64,000 nt of DNA, taken from NCBI GenBank assembly GCA_027627225.1, contig JAPFQT010000163.1, forward strand, positions 107,501 through 171,500, in the 5' to 3' direction. The notes under the pieces are model-generated. The model ran no database searches, was not told the origin of the DNA, and saw only the letters and a program-made list of their open reading frames with translations. The translations under genes were made by a program, and so were the position numbers. Positions 35,918-48,239 of the stretch are shown piece by piece; the stretch's first letter is position 1; each line of letters begins with the position of its first letter. The stretch comes from Congeria kusceri. Taxonomy: Eukaryota > Mollusca > Bivalvia > Myida > Dreissenidae.

Positions 35918-37000
35918 CTTTTTTCCAACGACAGATGTTCTTAAAAATTTGCACAAACATGTGTCAATGTATCCTAAAACTAAATCAGTCTTAAAAAATA
36001 GTGGTCATAGGCCTCGTTTCAGAAATATTGGGGTTGAAATATGGTACCTATCTAAGCATTTTTCAGTTTGTGTGACTAGCATTTGTATAAAGAGCTCATG
36101 TTCAAACAAGGACGAAGATTGTTTAATGCATCTTTGTTTAATGTTTCATTTGGCAATATTCAAGTGCAGATTAATCATAAAACACGCTTTATCTAAAGTT
36201 AACATTAAAAAATGACTTTTAATGGACTCTAAATTAGGTTAATTATGCACTTAATATACCTTTGAAAACACCAATAAAGTATCGAATATACGAATATATT
36301 TTGTTCCAAACGACAGATTTTACTAAAGAATTCCATATACATATGTCAATGTATGCTGAAACTAAAACAGTCTTAAAAAAATAGGCGTCACCGGCCTTGT
36401 TCAGGAAATATCGGGTTTCGAATACGGAACCAGTCGAAACCCTTTTTTTCAGTTTGGATTTTTTATCAACGTGTAAAGTATATAGGAGAGCTTTTTTCAA
36501 ACAATGTTATGGTTCTTTCAACTGATAGGTTTTCACATGACTTGTTTGGCAATATACACGTATAGTCTGGTAATAAAAACGCTTTACCTACAATTACTGT
36601 TAAAATTTTTAATTTGACTGGACGTGGAAGTAGCTCAAATGTGTACATATAAAACCTTCTCAAACGTCATTTAGTATGCATCAATATTTTTTGGTCCAAA
36701 TGACAGATTTTCTTCAATTTTCGCACAAACATGCACCAATGTATACTTACAACAACACATTAATCAAAAGAATAGGTCACCGAACTTGTTTGGGAAATAT
36801 TGGACTTTAAATAGGGTACCTGTGTAGTCTGTTCATGTTTGGTGTTTACGTAAACAACGTATCAATTGTAAAAATAGAATGTATATATTTTTAGTGACGT
36901 TTTTTAATTAATTTGTTTGGCAATACACTGTATACGTGTGATTTTGATTATGAACGTTTACCCATTGGCTGGAACTTAATGACTCACACAGATTTATATT
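35918..37000 (+). repeat. Three diverged tandem copies of an approximately 370-bp unit
   Basis: Units start near 35920, 36300 and 36690. Each carries, in order, 'cca.a.gacagat.tt', 'aca.atgt.tcaatgtat', 'aa..aataggtcac..gcctt', 'ggaaatat..gg.ttgaaatagg.tacc', 'tttggcaatat.ca.gt' and 'taaaaac.cttta'. Open frames inside do not survive between units. Confidence 0.6.
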
Positions 37001-38150
37001 TATTTATTTTGAAATTAGTATATTGTAACCTATATACAGTAAATATATTATGAAGCAAAAGGGGAAATCAACCCAATATTAGTTTCTTTTTGTTGCGAAC
37101 GTCTTAAAAAAACAATAGGAAAATTAGGCTTATCTGGAACTGGCATATAGAAATACCCGTGTTTATTTCTTCCGAGGTGACAGGTGTCAAACGACCTGAA
37201 AGTGTGAAGACATTTAATCATTCTGCCAGTTATAGAACTGAATGGCTGATGTGGTTATGTGCTACTTTCCATTCATGTGGTTTTCTAGGATATAGGCAAC
37301 ATACACGTACGTTTTATTTCTATTCATATGCAAATATAAATATTTTCCTTGTTATTGATCATTTTATTTTAATATTTCAATTTTTTAGCTATGATTTTGA
37401 AGTGAATAGCTTAGAATTTTAAAATGTAGCTTAGTGATCAATTTTAAATTTATAAAGAACAGGCCCCGCGACTACGAACGTTATTTAAGTCCAATCTTAG
37501 ACTTGAACTAATTTTTTTTGCTCGAATTCCTACTTGAGATTAGTCTGGAAATAATGCGGTGACTACGAAAAAGAAAAGTCTCAATTTCAAGTTTAATTAT
37601 CTAATTACACGGGCTACCTGTTAATTAGGCAATTGACGATTTCAATCGGGCATGACTTCATAATTATTGTAATCTTATATTGAAATGGTGCGCGTTAATT
37701 TTCAAGTAAATTCGTTTTTTAAATTAAATTATTGTGATCAATGAATTTATTTCATTTTGAAAACTCGTAAAACGAAATGTGGCTAAAGATCGACAAAAAA
37801 TTTTTACATTATAAATCAGTATTTGTGAATGACATGTAATAACGTTGTTATCATATTCTTTATCAAGAATCATTTGTTGGTGTATTTCGTAAAAAAGCAC
37901 AAATCTTTATGATATATTTTTTTTTTATAGATACAACAGATACAAACAACATTCAGCAGCATAATCAAATATATACGGAACTAATGAACTGTACTCTATA
38001 ATCAGTATTCAATCAAAACATGACTGATGACATGACCCTTTAACTCCATTACAAGTTGGCAACAGTAAATGCCTCTGGGAAGAGAACATCAAACACCGTT
38101 TGACATGAAGGTTCTTGGCTCCCGTGATCCCATTTTCTTTTACGAACAGT
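37001..38150. other. Noncoding
   Basis: No supported feature. An 87-codon plus-strand frame (37159-37422) has no family resemblance. Confidence 0.4.
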
Positions 38151-38160
38151 TTGCGTACAG

Positions 38161-38560
38161 TCAATTTAGGAACGAGTCTGATTGGGAATTGGACCTTTCG
38201 TCCATTTCCGTTTTTCTGTAGACGGTAAAATCGTAAAACCAGTAATCTGGCAGACCCACGTCTAAAAAGTATTGTGCTTCATAAAGCCTAGGGCTTTCTC
38301 CAAATAAGAGTCGAAATATGTCCAAATCCACTGGAAATGCTGACTTCGGGTTTTTAGATGTTAAGCGTATCTGTACTACATTGCCAAATGTACTCATAAA
38401 ACCGGACTTTCTGCAATCGTCAACTTGTGGGGAATTATAGGTCCGTATGATATGTTCGGGATAGTTCGATTCCAGTTCCCACGTGCTTTATGTACTTTGG
38501 TATCCCTGCCACTTCACCAAGTGCTTGTTTTGCTGCAATTAAACACAGCAATAAACACAT
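38161..38560 (-). pseudogene. Unrecognised protein-coding relic with a frameshift
   Basis: After an acceptor-like TTTAATTGCAG at about 38546 the minus strand reads AKQALGEVAGIPKYIKHVGT then GIELSRTYHTDL and stops. One frame over the text continues as DDCRKSGFMSTFGNVVQIRL, TSKNPKSAFPVDLDIFRLLF, GESPRLYEAQYFLDVGLPDY, WFYDFTVYRKTEMDE, ending at a TAA at 38161. The composition (balanced charges, Trp, Phe, Pro, Gly) is strongly protein-like and unlike the local AT-rich background. I do not recognise the family. One frameshift near 38450 would join the halves, so this is either a decayed exon or a pseudogene. The same sense strand is used by the Ig receptor and the LINE. Confidence 0.5.
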
Positions 38561-39549
38561 CATAAGTGGGTAATAGCTACCATGCTCTTTGCCGAGGGCG
38601 TTAATTATGACAAGCAGTCGTATATTAAAGCCATAACCGCAATCTTATAATCTCCATACCTTTACTACGATCACCCCTCTCACCACGTATGTGTCCCGAA
38701 AAAACATGTGTCCCTCCCTTATTGTAAAGCGTTTACAGAAAAACTGTTTTGGTAATAAAACAGGCCAATTTTCGAAACGCGTTTACAAAAGACTGTTTTG
38801 GTAAGAGAGGCACAATGTTCTCCGGTTATAGTAGAAATTAATTTTTCGTTCCATTGTGCCTATCATTGATAATGAATTTTAAAATTTGAGGTAGCTGAGA
38901 ACGCAAGTGGATAAAGAAACCATTTACATATAAATACATTACAGGATAAGCTATAAGTAAATAGATAGTACTTTTACAAAAAAGGAAAGACAATAACATA
39001 TTAAAAAAACACACAGAAAGCAAAGAAATACCTACATATGGTAAAGCGTTATCAAAAACAATTACTGGATATGATACGGAATAAGATAGCCGCATTTTAG
39101 ACAGTGTATATATAGTTACATGAATGTATGGACAGTTATAAAAACAACAGGTTGATCGACTGGATTGTGCTAGCGAGACGCGTGTACATCATTGCGATAA
39201 CACATGGATATTTAACAAGTGAAGTTTGTGCATTTTTTTATAAATTCTAAACAACATTGAACGTTAACTAGGTAATATTTGTTTTCAATAACAGTTAACA
39301 CGCGACTGTATTGTATTGCTTCTCAAATGTGTTTTTAAACACCAAAAAGCAGAAACAAACAAAAAACGAAAAAAAAAGATCAACAGCAAGCCTAATTTAA
39401 ATCAAAATAAAGAATTAAATCGTCTCATGTCAAGGCAATAAATAAATGAACTAGATATTATTATTACTATTATTGAAATGAAACTAACAAGGAATTATGT
39501 ATCGTGTATTAAGTAGATCGGGAGGCATGCTGATTAGCGTGAGAATTTA
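38561..39549. other. Noncoding with a 52-bp tandem duplication
   Basis: 'gcgtttacagaaaaactgtt' then 'ttggtaa' at about 38728 recurs about 52 bp later at about 38780 with small changes. Nothing else was recognised. Confidence 0.45.
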
Positions 39550-39552
39550 TTT

Positions 39553-40408
39553 ACGATGCTCGCATAAAATTGGACACTTCTGTCATTAGTTTTGGCGTTG
39601 ATGGGGTCACTATTTTATTAAAAGTTACTCTCTTAGAAAGCAGGTTACCAATAAAGCGTTGTCGTTCGTTATTGAAAAAACACATACCATCCAATAATGT
39701 TGTTCTGTACCAATATCATTCGATGCGCATAAGTTGCGAGTTCTTACATTAAAAGCAACTCGGTTATTTCGACCAGTTTCTACTGGCAGAAGATGATTAG
39801 CTGTTCGGAATTTAAATATAGTAATGGATTCAGTAAATTGAATATCAATAAGGTAAGATTCAAAAGCATGTGATTTAAAGCTACTATAAATTCGACCTTA
39901 TTGCTAGATTGAAGCTCGTCATGCCAGGTTTGCTTAAATTGGTCTATAAGTATTTGTTTTACTTGTGGATGTATGTTGAATTGATTTAGTTTGGATTGGT
40001 TTAGCAATATGTCTGAGCGTCCGATGGAGTTCAGAATCTCTTGAATTTTTTGGTAATCCATTTGTTAATATTGTTAGGCTGGTTTACCATGTATTTATAT
40101 ATCTGATGTGAGATCGTATGGTCTTTTCCAACGAGGATGCGATTACGGAACGATATCATTCGAGTTTCATTATTAATATTTATCGGATATCGATCTAATT
40201 CTCCGTACAAGAAATGTGTCGGTTGAGATCGGTGGGCTTTTGCTATTTTCCGTAAGAAAATAACGGGAACTTGTTCAATTGGATCAAGATTTTCAAAGCC
40301 AAAAATAATTTCGGAGCCGTATGTGAGTATCGGTAAAACCTTGTGGTCGAACAATTTTAGGTCTATAGGTAAACCAGCATTATTGGTCTTTGTTAGAACA
40401 AGGTACAT
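39553..40408 (-). pseudogene. LINE ORF2 C-terminal region remnant
   Basis: An intact 125-residue frame (40031-40408) reads KTNNAGLPIDLKLFDHKVLP, ILTYGSEIIFGFENLDPIEQ, LRKIAKAHRSQP and ELDRYPI, the 'P-x-L-x-Y-G-x-E-x-W/F-G' thumb-side block of these elements. It is followed by 39780-40061 and, in another frame, FRTANHLLPVETGR, then NLCASNDIGTEQHYWMVC (39600-39820), a C-x2-C...H-x-x...C type pattern near the ORF2 end. The last residues reach about 39553. Confidence 0.7.
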
Positions 40409-40439
40409 TGCTTATGACGTTTGTTCGGATACGTGTTTT

Positions 40440-42400
40440 CGCGCTCTAAAAATGACCCATGCTAGAAAAAGTTACATCTAAATAATGATACTTATTTCTT
40501 ATTTCTAGAATATGGTTGCCTCATTTTAACTGGAAGTTTGTGAGTTGTCTAGCGCCAAACACAATAACGTTTGTTTTGTTTAAGTTAACATTTAAATGCC
40601 ATTCATTTATCAAAGGTGCCAAGGCTTTTCTTTAAGTCGTCAACAGAGTTTGCTACTATAACCGCGTCGTCTGCATAGAGTAAAAGTCAAAGCTTAAGCC
40701 ACGTAATTGACGTTTCTGGGTCGTTCAGCTCAACACCGATGGAGCCATTTTAATGTAGTTAAGCTTCTAGATCGTTAAGAAACAGAAAAAAGAACAGGAG
40801 ACAGGTTTTTAACCTTGTCGTACACCGATTTCTGATAGGAACAACGGATAATATGCACCATTAAAGGAGACACACGATTTGATGTTTTAGTACATATTAT
40901 TGATTACTGAATAGAGTTTCAATTGATATACGTTTTTGATAGTTTGTGCCGGAGACCGGCTCTCCAGACTGTATCAAATATGCTTGCGAAAAGTCAATAA
41001 ATGCACATAATGGTTTCTATTTGTGTTTCTTGATTATATCGATAAGTGAATACAGAGTAAAAATATGGACTGATCAAGAATAGCCCTTTCGGAAGCCTGC
41101 TTGGTTTTCGTCAAGCAGTGCGTTCATCTCTAGGTTTCGAGTTAATCTATGGTTTAGGACAGAGGTAGAAAGCTTCCCCATGCTTCCCCGTGCAACTTAA
41201 AATTGTCATTGGCCTGTAATTACCAGGTTTTGTAGAATCGCCTTTGTTTTTGAAAATTGCCTTGATAATACCTTCGAGCCATGTCGTGGGGATTATTCAT
41301 GTGTCTAATATAAAATTAAATAATTTTAAATGCAATGGCAGTAGAACGTCCTTTGTATTCATAAGTATGGAATAGTATGCTAGTCAATTGTTCCAAGAGG
41401 ATGTATTAGTCGAGTGGCTTGTTTGATGACGTATCACACACGAGGCGGAGCCTCGAGTGTGATACGAAATAACGCAAGCCACGATACTAATACATACTCT
41501 TGGAACAATTGACTAGCGTAATATTCCTTTTATTATATACCACAATAAACTTCAAATGTGTATTTACCGTATTTTATGTTGATTAAAAACTACAATAATT
41601 ACTAATAATTCTAGGTATATATTATATTTGTTTACACAACCAATGATGACGTCATTAAAAATGTAGTCCGTCTAGTATGGTAATACGGGATCGGAAAAAT
41701 AGCGAGTAGCATAATACGGGATTTTGTTTCTGACGACATGTATTTCACCGATTGATATAGCATGTATTTTGGTAAGATTTTAAACAGGTATATAACAAAG
41801 GATGTTATCAGAGGGGCTAGGAGCTTTAGAATTCTGTGGTTTTGAGATGCATCTCATAATTTCATCTGCAGTAATATTGGCGTTTAAAAAATCGTTTGTA
41901 TTGGGAATACATTCTATTTCATTATCAAATCTATTATCGGCACCGGCAACAGTATTTGTGTTTATTTCTTTGAAATGTTGATATAAATAGTCTAAAGAGG
42001 GAGAACAGGTTTCTGGTGTTTAGGCTTAAGACTGTTTATGAACTTCCATTACTTTTAAAGACTTTTGTAATGTAGTGCTCTTAGTTTAGCACTATATGAT
42101 TTTTTATCCTTTTTAGTGTAATAATTAAGTGTGTGCTTATATTGTTTTACTAGCGTTTTGTAATCTTACATTAGCGTCGTTTGTTTATTTTGTAATTGGG
42201 TTTCGCGCCATGATAAGTCTGACGAGCTTTATGGCATTCAGATCAAAACCATGGTTTATTATCTGGGTTTAAATGTTTAAAATTTTAACGTGCATTAGGA
42301 AATGTTAATAATGCAGCGTCGTCGAAAATGCATTGTAATTCTTTTGTAATATAGTCCAAACTTCTTGTGAATGAAGTAATTATTTTAATGCACATTAAGG
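40440..42400 (-). pseudogene. LINE ORF2 reverse transcriptase domain remnant, interrupted
   Basis: In order on the minus strand: ITADEIMRCISKPQNSKAPS (N-terminal RT block, about 41830); after the inserted palindromic element, TTWLEGIIKAIFKNKGDSTK then PGNYRPMTILSC (about 41200-41290); LLDENQAGFRKGYS (about 41090); CAFIDFSQAY (about 41000); and the catalytic box LLLYADDAVIVANSVDD at about 40640-40685. WHLNVNLNKTNVIVFGARQL follows at about 40600. YADD is intact, but many stops and frameshifts lie between blocks. Confidence 0.85.
41369..41735. mobile_element. Palindromic MITE-like element nested in the LINE
   Basis: The segment 41369-41528 is a giant hairpin with arms of about 78 nt, beginning 'ggaatagtatgctagtcaat' then 'tgttccaaga' and ending with its inverted copy. 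The centre is 'cgaggcggagcctcg'. An AT-rich body with 'gatgacgtcatt' follows, then 'agtatggtaatacggga'. LINE RT text stops on one side (DNILCYI) and resumes on the other (LFNFIL...), so this is a nested insertion. It shares its centre and 'gacgtcatt' with the element at 29600-29880. Confidence 0.7.
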
Positions 42401-42418
42401 TTTCTTACCGTTGCATAT

Positions 42419-43125
42419 TTATATTATTCGTGAATGCAGATGCTTGTTCAGGACGCATCTTGGTCGGCTTGTCTGACTTAACAAATTGATTATTTTGAGA
42501 TTCCATGATAGAGTATTATGACCATCAGAGAACAGCGGGTTAGTCTCGATTATTTCCAAATCTGAGATTAATTTAAAACACTCTGCTGTTGCCATCACAT
42601 AATCTATAACATATTTGTCTCGAAACGTGAAGAAACCGGTATTTCGGTATTTAAATAATCGACCGTTAAGAATGAAAATGTTATTATTTTTACATAATTC
42701 AGGTAGAAGTAAAAACATGATTTATTAGTGTGTTTATCTTTGGAATTTCTTGTTAGAAGGATTGATAGTTTTTCTAATAGTGTATATTTATATAGCTCAT
42801 TATGTAATGAGAGCCTAGTATATCATTTTGATCTAGGCCAGTACATTGTTTTCTGATTTTTAGCCATAAACCATAGTCAGTCGAATTTTTTTAAGACTTT
42901 TGCATTTTATCTCTGACATAAAATCCAATGCCTTTTGACTTCCGCTTATAAGATTGAGAACGATGTTTGGATAAAAAGATAAATGTTTCAATATCTAACA
43001 TATCGTTTGAATCAGCATGAGTTTCTGAAACACAGAAAATATCAAAAGTGTTCATAAACGTAGATAGTTCAGGGATGCGAAGTCTGCATTTAAGTCCATT
43101 TACATTAAGGCAACCTAATTTTAAT
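42419..43125 (-). pseudogene. LINE ORF2 endonuclease (APE-type) domain remnant
   Basis: The domain begins LKLGCLNVNGLKCRLRIPEL (the usual N-terminal N-V-N-G-L block), then FDIFCVSETHAD (the S/E-T-H catalytic block) and KGIGFYVRDKM. The middle part reads DYGLWLKIRKQ with stops. The last part, LLPELCKNNNIFILNGRLFK, FTFRDKYVIDYVMA and NPLFSDGHNTLSWNL, carries the V-x-D-Y and S-D-x-H motifs. The presence of both ends of the endonuclease fold makes the identity firm. Stops and a frameshift at about 42720-42900 disable it. Confidence 0.8.
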
Positions 43126-43396
43126 GTATTTTTCAGTTCGGATGCACTATGGCTTCCCCCGGCGGCCTAATGGACGTTAGCGGGTTTACAGTTCCTGAAG
43201 TGTCTAATGGGCGCCTTATTGTGGGAGGTGGCTGTGAGGAGGAGCACTGGGTTGCAGTCGTGAGATGGCTTTCTGGACGGAGCGTGTTGACGAGCGGTTG
43301 TCTTCCGATTGGAAGATGGCGACTGCGCCTTCCTCGGCGTGCAGCATTGGTCGCTCGGACTTGTGCTCCGCTGGCTACGTCCCTGCGATCCATTGT

Positions 43397-44262
43397 TTAC
43401 ATTTTCGGACTGGGCACGAGGATTTCGTGAATTCGACCGACGTCTGTGTAATCAGTCGACTGTAGCTGTGTAATGGGCTTTTCGTTTGTTAACAAGGCAT
43501 TGTTTGTGGTGCTAACACGGCTACCTTGTAAAATAGTGTTCCAATTTGGAAAAGCATCTGCAACGATACGTCCATCCTGCATATTTTTTTCCCGATAAGC
43601 TATGCTTACGTCACTGGTTGGATTTTGCTGACGCAAACTTTTATATTGTGGCCCAAGTTGTTTGCGAGCGTTGACAAACTCGCACGGATAATCTCTGTTT
43701 ACGTTGAAATTTTCGCCCTTCAGCTTCCTGGCATTCGACAGGACATATTTTTAGTATCACGATTGTCAAGGAAATATACAATGTTCGGCCTCGTGGTTCC
43801 AGACTTGAACCTCCCGAGCCTGAGCGCTCTAGGGATTGGAGGGCAGGGGTAAATATATAGTAGGATTTTGAGGAAGGTTGCAATTTTGGAGAAGCAATTG
43901 TCCTCCATTTCTTCTGGATTACTGCTGATAAAGAGATAATTTCAACGACTTCTGGCTTCTAAATCAATTGAGTTATATTCTAAAAGTGTTATACGGTCAC
44001 TGTGTTGTACCAGTCTCAATCGATCGGACCTTTGTATGCAAGTGTAAACAACTATCAACTTTTTGTGTAATACCTCTCATCTCTGTAAACATCACCGACA
44101 GTGTGCCATCAAGGGGCAGTGTTTCGTAGTCCCTCAAAGTAAGGCACTTATCACCGTTGCTGCCTGTACTTGCACGGAGACGATTTTTGTACCTTGTAAC
44201 ATCTTACCACAGTCCGCCATTTTCATCGAATGCCTCATTGTTCAGCGAATCGAACATATTTT
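43397..44262 (-). pseudogene. LINE ORF1 (RNA-binding chaperone) remnant
   Basis: Successive frames read LFDSLNNEAFDENGG, then LTLRDYETLPLDGTLSVMFT and EMRGITQKVDSC (an amphipathic, likely coiled-coil stretch). A C-terminal region follows: RLGRFKSGTTRPNIVYFL, the 'R-x-G-x-F-....-R-P-I-x-V-x-F' pattern of LINE ORF1 proteins, then RKQLGPQY-like text, VSIAYREKNMQDGRIVADAF and PNWN. It is broken by frameshifts (about 43640, 43720) and several stops (between 43900 and 44050). ORF1 normally coats the element RNA. A Pro/Ser/Arg-rich region (43133-43393) links it to ORF2. Confidence 0.6.
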
Positions 44263-44270
44263 GTGAGGAA

Positions 44271-45120
44271 AACACGGACAGATCATCCGAATTTTAGTTA
44301 TACGTGTTTCATGCAATTTTATGCACACTTTTACACCATTAAAGCATATATTACACTTGTTTCAGGCATTCTTCTATTGTTAACCCTTTGTTATTAAAAA
44401 AATCGGCCATTCACACCCGGACCGAAAACCCAGAATGGACGGTTCTCCTTCATGAAAGAATAACGTAATTAATAGGTTAACGCGGTCTCAGATTAATGTC
44501 CATGACAGATGCGTTCTGTCTTCTTCAAATCGTTAAACAGAAACGGCTTTTTGTTGGGTGTTGTTCAACATTTAAAGGATTTGGTAAATTGGGTGTTTAT
44601 CACCGTTGTATTGAGCAGCAATTAAAATCTATACTGTTTGCATCATTAACAATATATTGATGATATTTGAAAAAATAGTACAGTAGTTATAAAACGATGA
44701 TTGGACTGGAATAAAACATATTTTATTTATAATGATGTAAAATTTAATTGTAAATTGTTGTAAATGTGTTTTTTTATTAACTAACGGCTTCTTGTTCGAA
44801 TAGTAACTAGTGATACTGAAGTCAGTCAATACATTTATTTAAAATCAAGTGTTTATAACTTTGTGTTTCATGTTAGAAACAGAAGGTACATCACATAATT
44901 GAAATATATGATAACTAAACCTTTTATTGATAACAAGTATGCAAAATAGGCACACTTTGACTGTTCTATATTGTTTATGACCGATACACAGTTACTGTAA
45001 TTGATTCTGTGTACTGTAATTGAATTGATTTTGTGTGTATTGTCTGATATGATCACCAGCTTATTGATCTAGGAAGATAAGACATTCTTTACCATCAAAG
45101 TTCCAATTAACAATGTTAAA
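44271..45120. other. Noncoding
   Basis: 5' flank of the LINE and unassigned AT-rich DNA. Nothing was recognised. Confidence 0.4.
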
Positions 45121-45405
45121 TTATAATAATAATGGTGGTGATGGTTTAAATGATGATGATAATGATACGGATGACGTTGATCACGATGAATACGTATGAT
45201 GATGATGATATATGATGATGATGATGATTATAGATGATGATTGATGATGGTTATGATGATGATAATTGTGGAGATGGTTGTAATGATGATGATGATGATG
45301 GTGATGATAATGATGACATGATTGATGGTCATGATGATTCATTATGATGATGGTGATGATAATAATAATGGTGGTGATGGTTGTAATGATGATAATGACG
45401 ATCCT
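45121..45405. repeat. Imperfect (GAT)n / (ATG)n microsatellite
   Basis: About 285 bp of GAT/ATG trinucleotides with frequent GGT, TAT and AAT interruptions, including a repeated phrase 'aataatggtggtgatggtt' at both ends (45129 and 45364). Confidence 0.85.
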
Positions 45406-46549
45406 TTACTGATTGTGTACAATTTTACTGTTTCATCTTCTTGAAATAATTTATGATATATTACGTTTTGTTTCCTGATTATAAAATGCATTTATTTATG
45501 ATGATAATAACGTTACTTATTACTTAGTATATTTGATTTAAATTATTCAACATTTTGCAGGTATGTTCAAAGCACATATATATTATTATAGATCTTCCTT
45601 GTTTTTGTTCTTGTTTTTTGTTTATATATGTATGACACTATGTATCATGCTATTGTATAAATGAGACATACAACAAAACATTCAGCTGCATCATCCTTAA
45701 TTTAGTTAAATAACGTATATCGGAGAACAACTGCCGCAGATCAACATTGCAATTACAAATCAACAGTAGTTATCAGTTGACCTCCAGGACATATGTATGA
45801 CCCCTATTGATTGAACGCGATAAAAGATCGGAAAACGACACCGGGTTTCGGCAATAATCGGCTGTAATCGCCGAAGCGGCTATGTGGATTATTTGATTTC
45901 CTATAGCGCACCAGAGTGGCGGTTATTCTTCCCTATATTTTTTTTTTTCAAGCTGAAAGGTTGAAAAAAACAACAACAGATGCAAGCTTGCATATAATTG
46001 TATATAGTTATATCCATAAGTCATATAAATGAAGCAATTGCCGGCAGTTTCATTGAACAATCATTACCCTTCGACTTTATCATGTAATCAATAACTAATA
46101 ACAAACATGTGTTGAAACATCTCGATATCACACGAAAACACGTGGTGATACCGGCGTGTTATAAATGTCCAAGCGCCATTGTTTCAAGTGAGCGACAGTG
46201 CTATGCGGCACACGTGTTTATCATTTGCATACGGAAATTTATCTGCTGTAGTGCGGGCCGTTTATATGATGCCATTTAATGAATCAGCTAAAATGACACA
46301 TGCTAGTAAATAAGATCGCGTATATGTACTTGCGTTTGTATCGATACTTGAGCAGTGATGAATAATCAATGAACTATCCTCCTCTGTCTGTATGCTGTTA
46401 TACGTTACAGATCTACAGTAGTAATGTACGATTTATTGCGCGATTTTATTTACCTGGAACTCATGAATATTCCGTGTATTTTCATAAATCTATGTTAAGC
46501 TACTTACCCAGATAGGAGACTCAGACATGAATATGTATTTATTAAATCC
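45406..46549. other. Noncoding
   Basis: No gene or element was recognised. Confidence 0.4.
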
Positions 46550-46559
46550 TTACCACTTA

Positions 46560-46645
46560 ACTGTTGATAATGTAGTGCAGTGGTAAGTACGCAAAGTTTG
46601 TAAGCATGCTGTGTTTGGTTTGAACCCCAGAACAGGCACTTTTAT
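46560..46645 (+). repeat. tRNA-like relic (pol III B box)
   Basis: 'gtgcagtggtaagtacg' (A-box-like) followed by 'ggtttgaaccccagaac' (B-box-like). The acceptor stem cannot be folded, so this is a tRNA-derived SINE head or decayed tRNA, not a functional tRNA. Confidence 0.35.
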
Positions 46646-46889
46646 TTATTTTTGTTATTTATTTTAATTTATTCAATCGATCATTTTGCTGATGTCATGA
46701 CACGGAATCTCATCATCAACCTCGATTCTGTCACAGAAGAGAGCTGCATCGATATTGCAAGCAAAACAGATTTTGTGTCTATGCATTTTCATGTAGATAA
46801 AACAATAACTAAGAAAAATAAAAAAGGAAGGAAAAGAACAGAAAGAAAAAATGTCACGATAATATGTGATGCTTAAGTCAAAGAAAATA

Positions 46890-46965
46890 AGAACAACGAA
46901 AGATTTTGGCTGGATTCGAACCCCAGTCGTTCTAAACTCTTAAACACTATCCACCGCGCTTTTCT
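46890..46965 (-). repeat. tRNA-like relic in opposite orientation
   Basis: On the minus strand 'gcggtggatagtgtttaaga' precedes 'ggggttcgaatccagcc', with a perfect B box GGTTCGAATCC. The A box is weak and no full cloverleaf was found. The 75-codon frame between the two relics (46652-46876) is unassigned. Confidence 0.4.
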
Positions 46966-48239
46966 TCCTGACACTTGTTAATGTTTTTTTTTATTATATA
47001 ACTCTGAAATCCTTGCTTTACACGCTAGATAAGCGTTGTACCGATATAAATAAAACGACCAAGCGCTACCGCAGATTAATGAGTGCCAGGTCAATAAAAT
47101 TGCACTATAATGTCGTGTGTTATTTTGATTTAACGGTAAAATAAAGCTACAATTAAAGCCTCTACGATCTAGTTAAATTAAGATTACTTTTAACTTGTGT
47201 ACCTTTAATCACAAACATTCAGTTGACCCCCGAAAAAAAAAAGTTGTATAATAATGTCCAGTTGTTGCACGGAAACGCCCTCATTGACAAATATGGGAAT
47301 GATATCGTAGGGTACTTGTTGTTTAGCTATTGGCCTTAACATATAATACTCATTTGGCTTATAAGATAATTTCAAGTTATACATTCGAGTACGCAACCTA
47401 ACACCACAGTTTGAAAAAATTGTTTGATGCATTACTCCGCAATAATTAGCCAATTACATTCTTATGAACTGTTTTCAATTGACAACATACATAATAAAGA
47501 ATGTATTTTCCTAAGATATGAATATTTGTTTCTTTGTTTGTTCTTAACATTACTTTATACAATATGATGCATTTCCATTGCTACAAAACATTTAGTTATA
47601 ACTATAATTTAACACTTGATTCTCGTTTAACGATAAAACACGGACTATTTCAAAGTTCACGTATGTTACTTTCAAAACAGAAACATCTGTACTTGTTCAA
47701 GTGTTTATTGTGTTCGTTCATATTTCATTTGTGCGTGCGAGTTTTCATGTGCATATTCCTACTTTAAAACATGCCTAGCAGGAAATATATGAAATCCCAG
47801 ACGGACCAGAAGGAACCTCCAGACGGATAAGGAGGAAAGAAAGTATTATTAACAACACATTACCCTTTGTGTGTTTAAAACCATATTAACAATTAAATGT
47901 TCATAACATTATGCAATTAAATTTTTTTAACCGTTTTTAATAAGTAATAAAATAAAACATTTAAACTATTTGGAAGACCCGTGTAAGGTAGCTTATTATG
48001 AACAGTACATAAAATAAATAAAAAAATAAATCGAATATGTCATACATAATTTCCATCGCATTATTACTCCATCAATAATGCATAATCTATATTTTCAGTA
48101 TTACGTTTAGCCTTTTATACTCTAAGGCAATGTGTTTGTCTATAGTAGCTCATACATAAAGGTCAAATAATTTTTTGGAATTGATGAAACACAAGTATTT
48201 TCACTGTTATTGCTAATAACAGTTTCAGTTACATAATAT
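46966..48239. other. Noncoding
   Basis: No supported gene. The 82-codon minus frame (47205-47453) and 77-codon plus frame (47534-47767) show no family features. Confidence 0.4.

Larger units (their letters stand above)
39550..44270 (-). mobile_element. Non-LTR (LINE) retrotransposon, two-ORF type, decayed
   Basis: Read on the minus strand from about 44270 to 39550, it shows ORF1 (43400-44262), an APE-type endonuclease (42419-43125), a reverse transcriptase (40440-42400) and a C-terminal segment with Cys/His residues (39553-40408), in canonical LINE order. Stops and frameshifts interrupt every domain, so it is inactive. A palindromic element is inserted in the RT. The 5' end is placed near the first ORF1-like text and the 3' end just after the last ORF2-like text. 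No poly(A) tail or target duplication could be fixed. The clade (L1-like, CR1-like or other) cannot be assigned by eye. Confidence 0.85.

Noticed and set aside
43149..43465. Plus-strand gene in the GC-richer segment
   Set aside because: It lies antisense to the linker between LINE ORF1 and ORF2, so the open frames reflect local base composition.
46560..46965. Functional tRNA genes
   Set aside because: Only B-box-like sequences are convincing. Neither sequence folds into a full cloverleaf with acceptor and anticodon stems.
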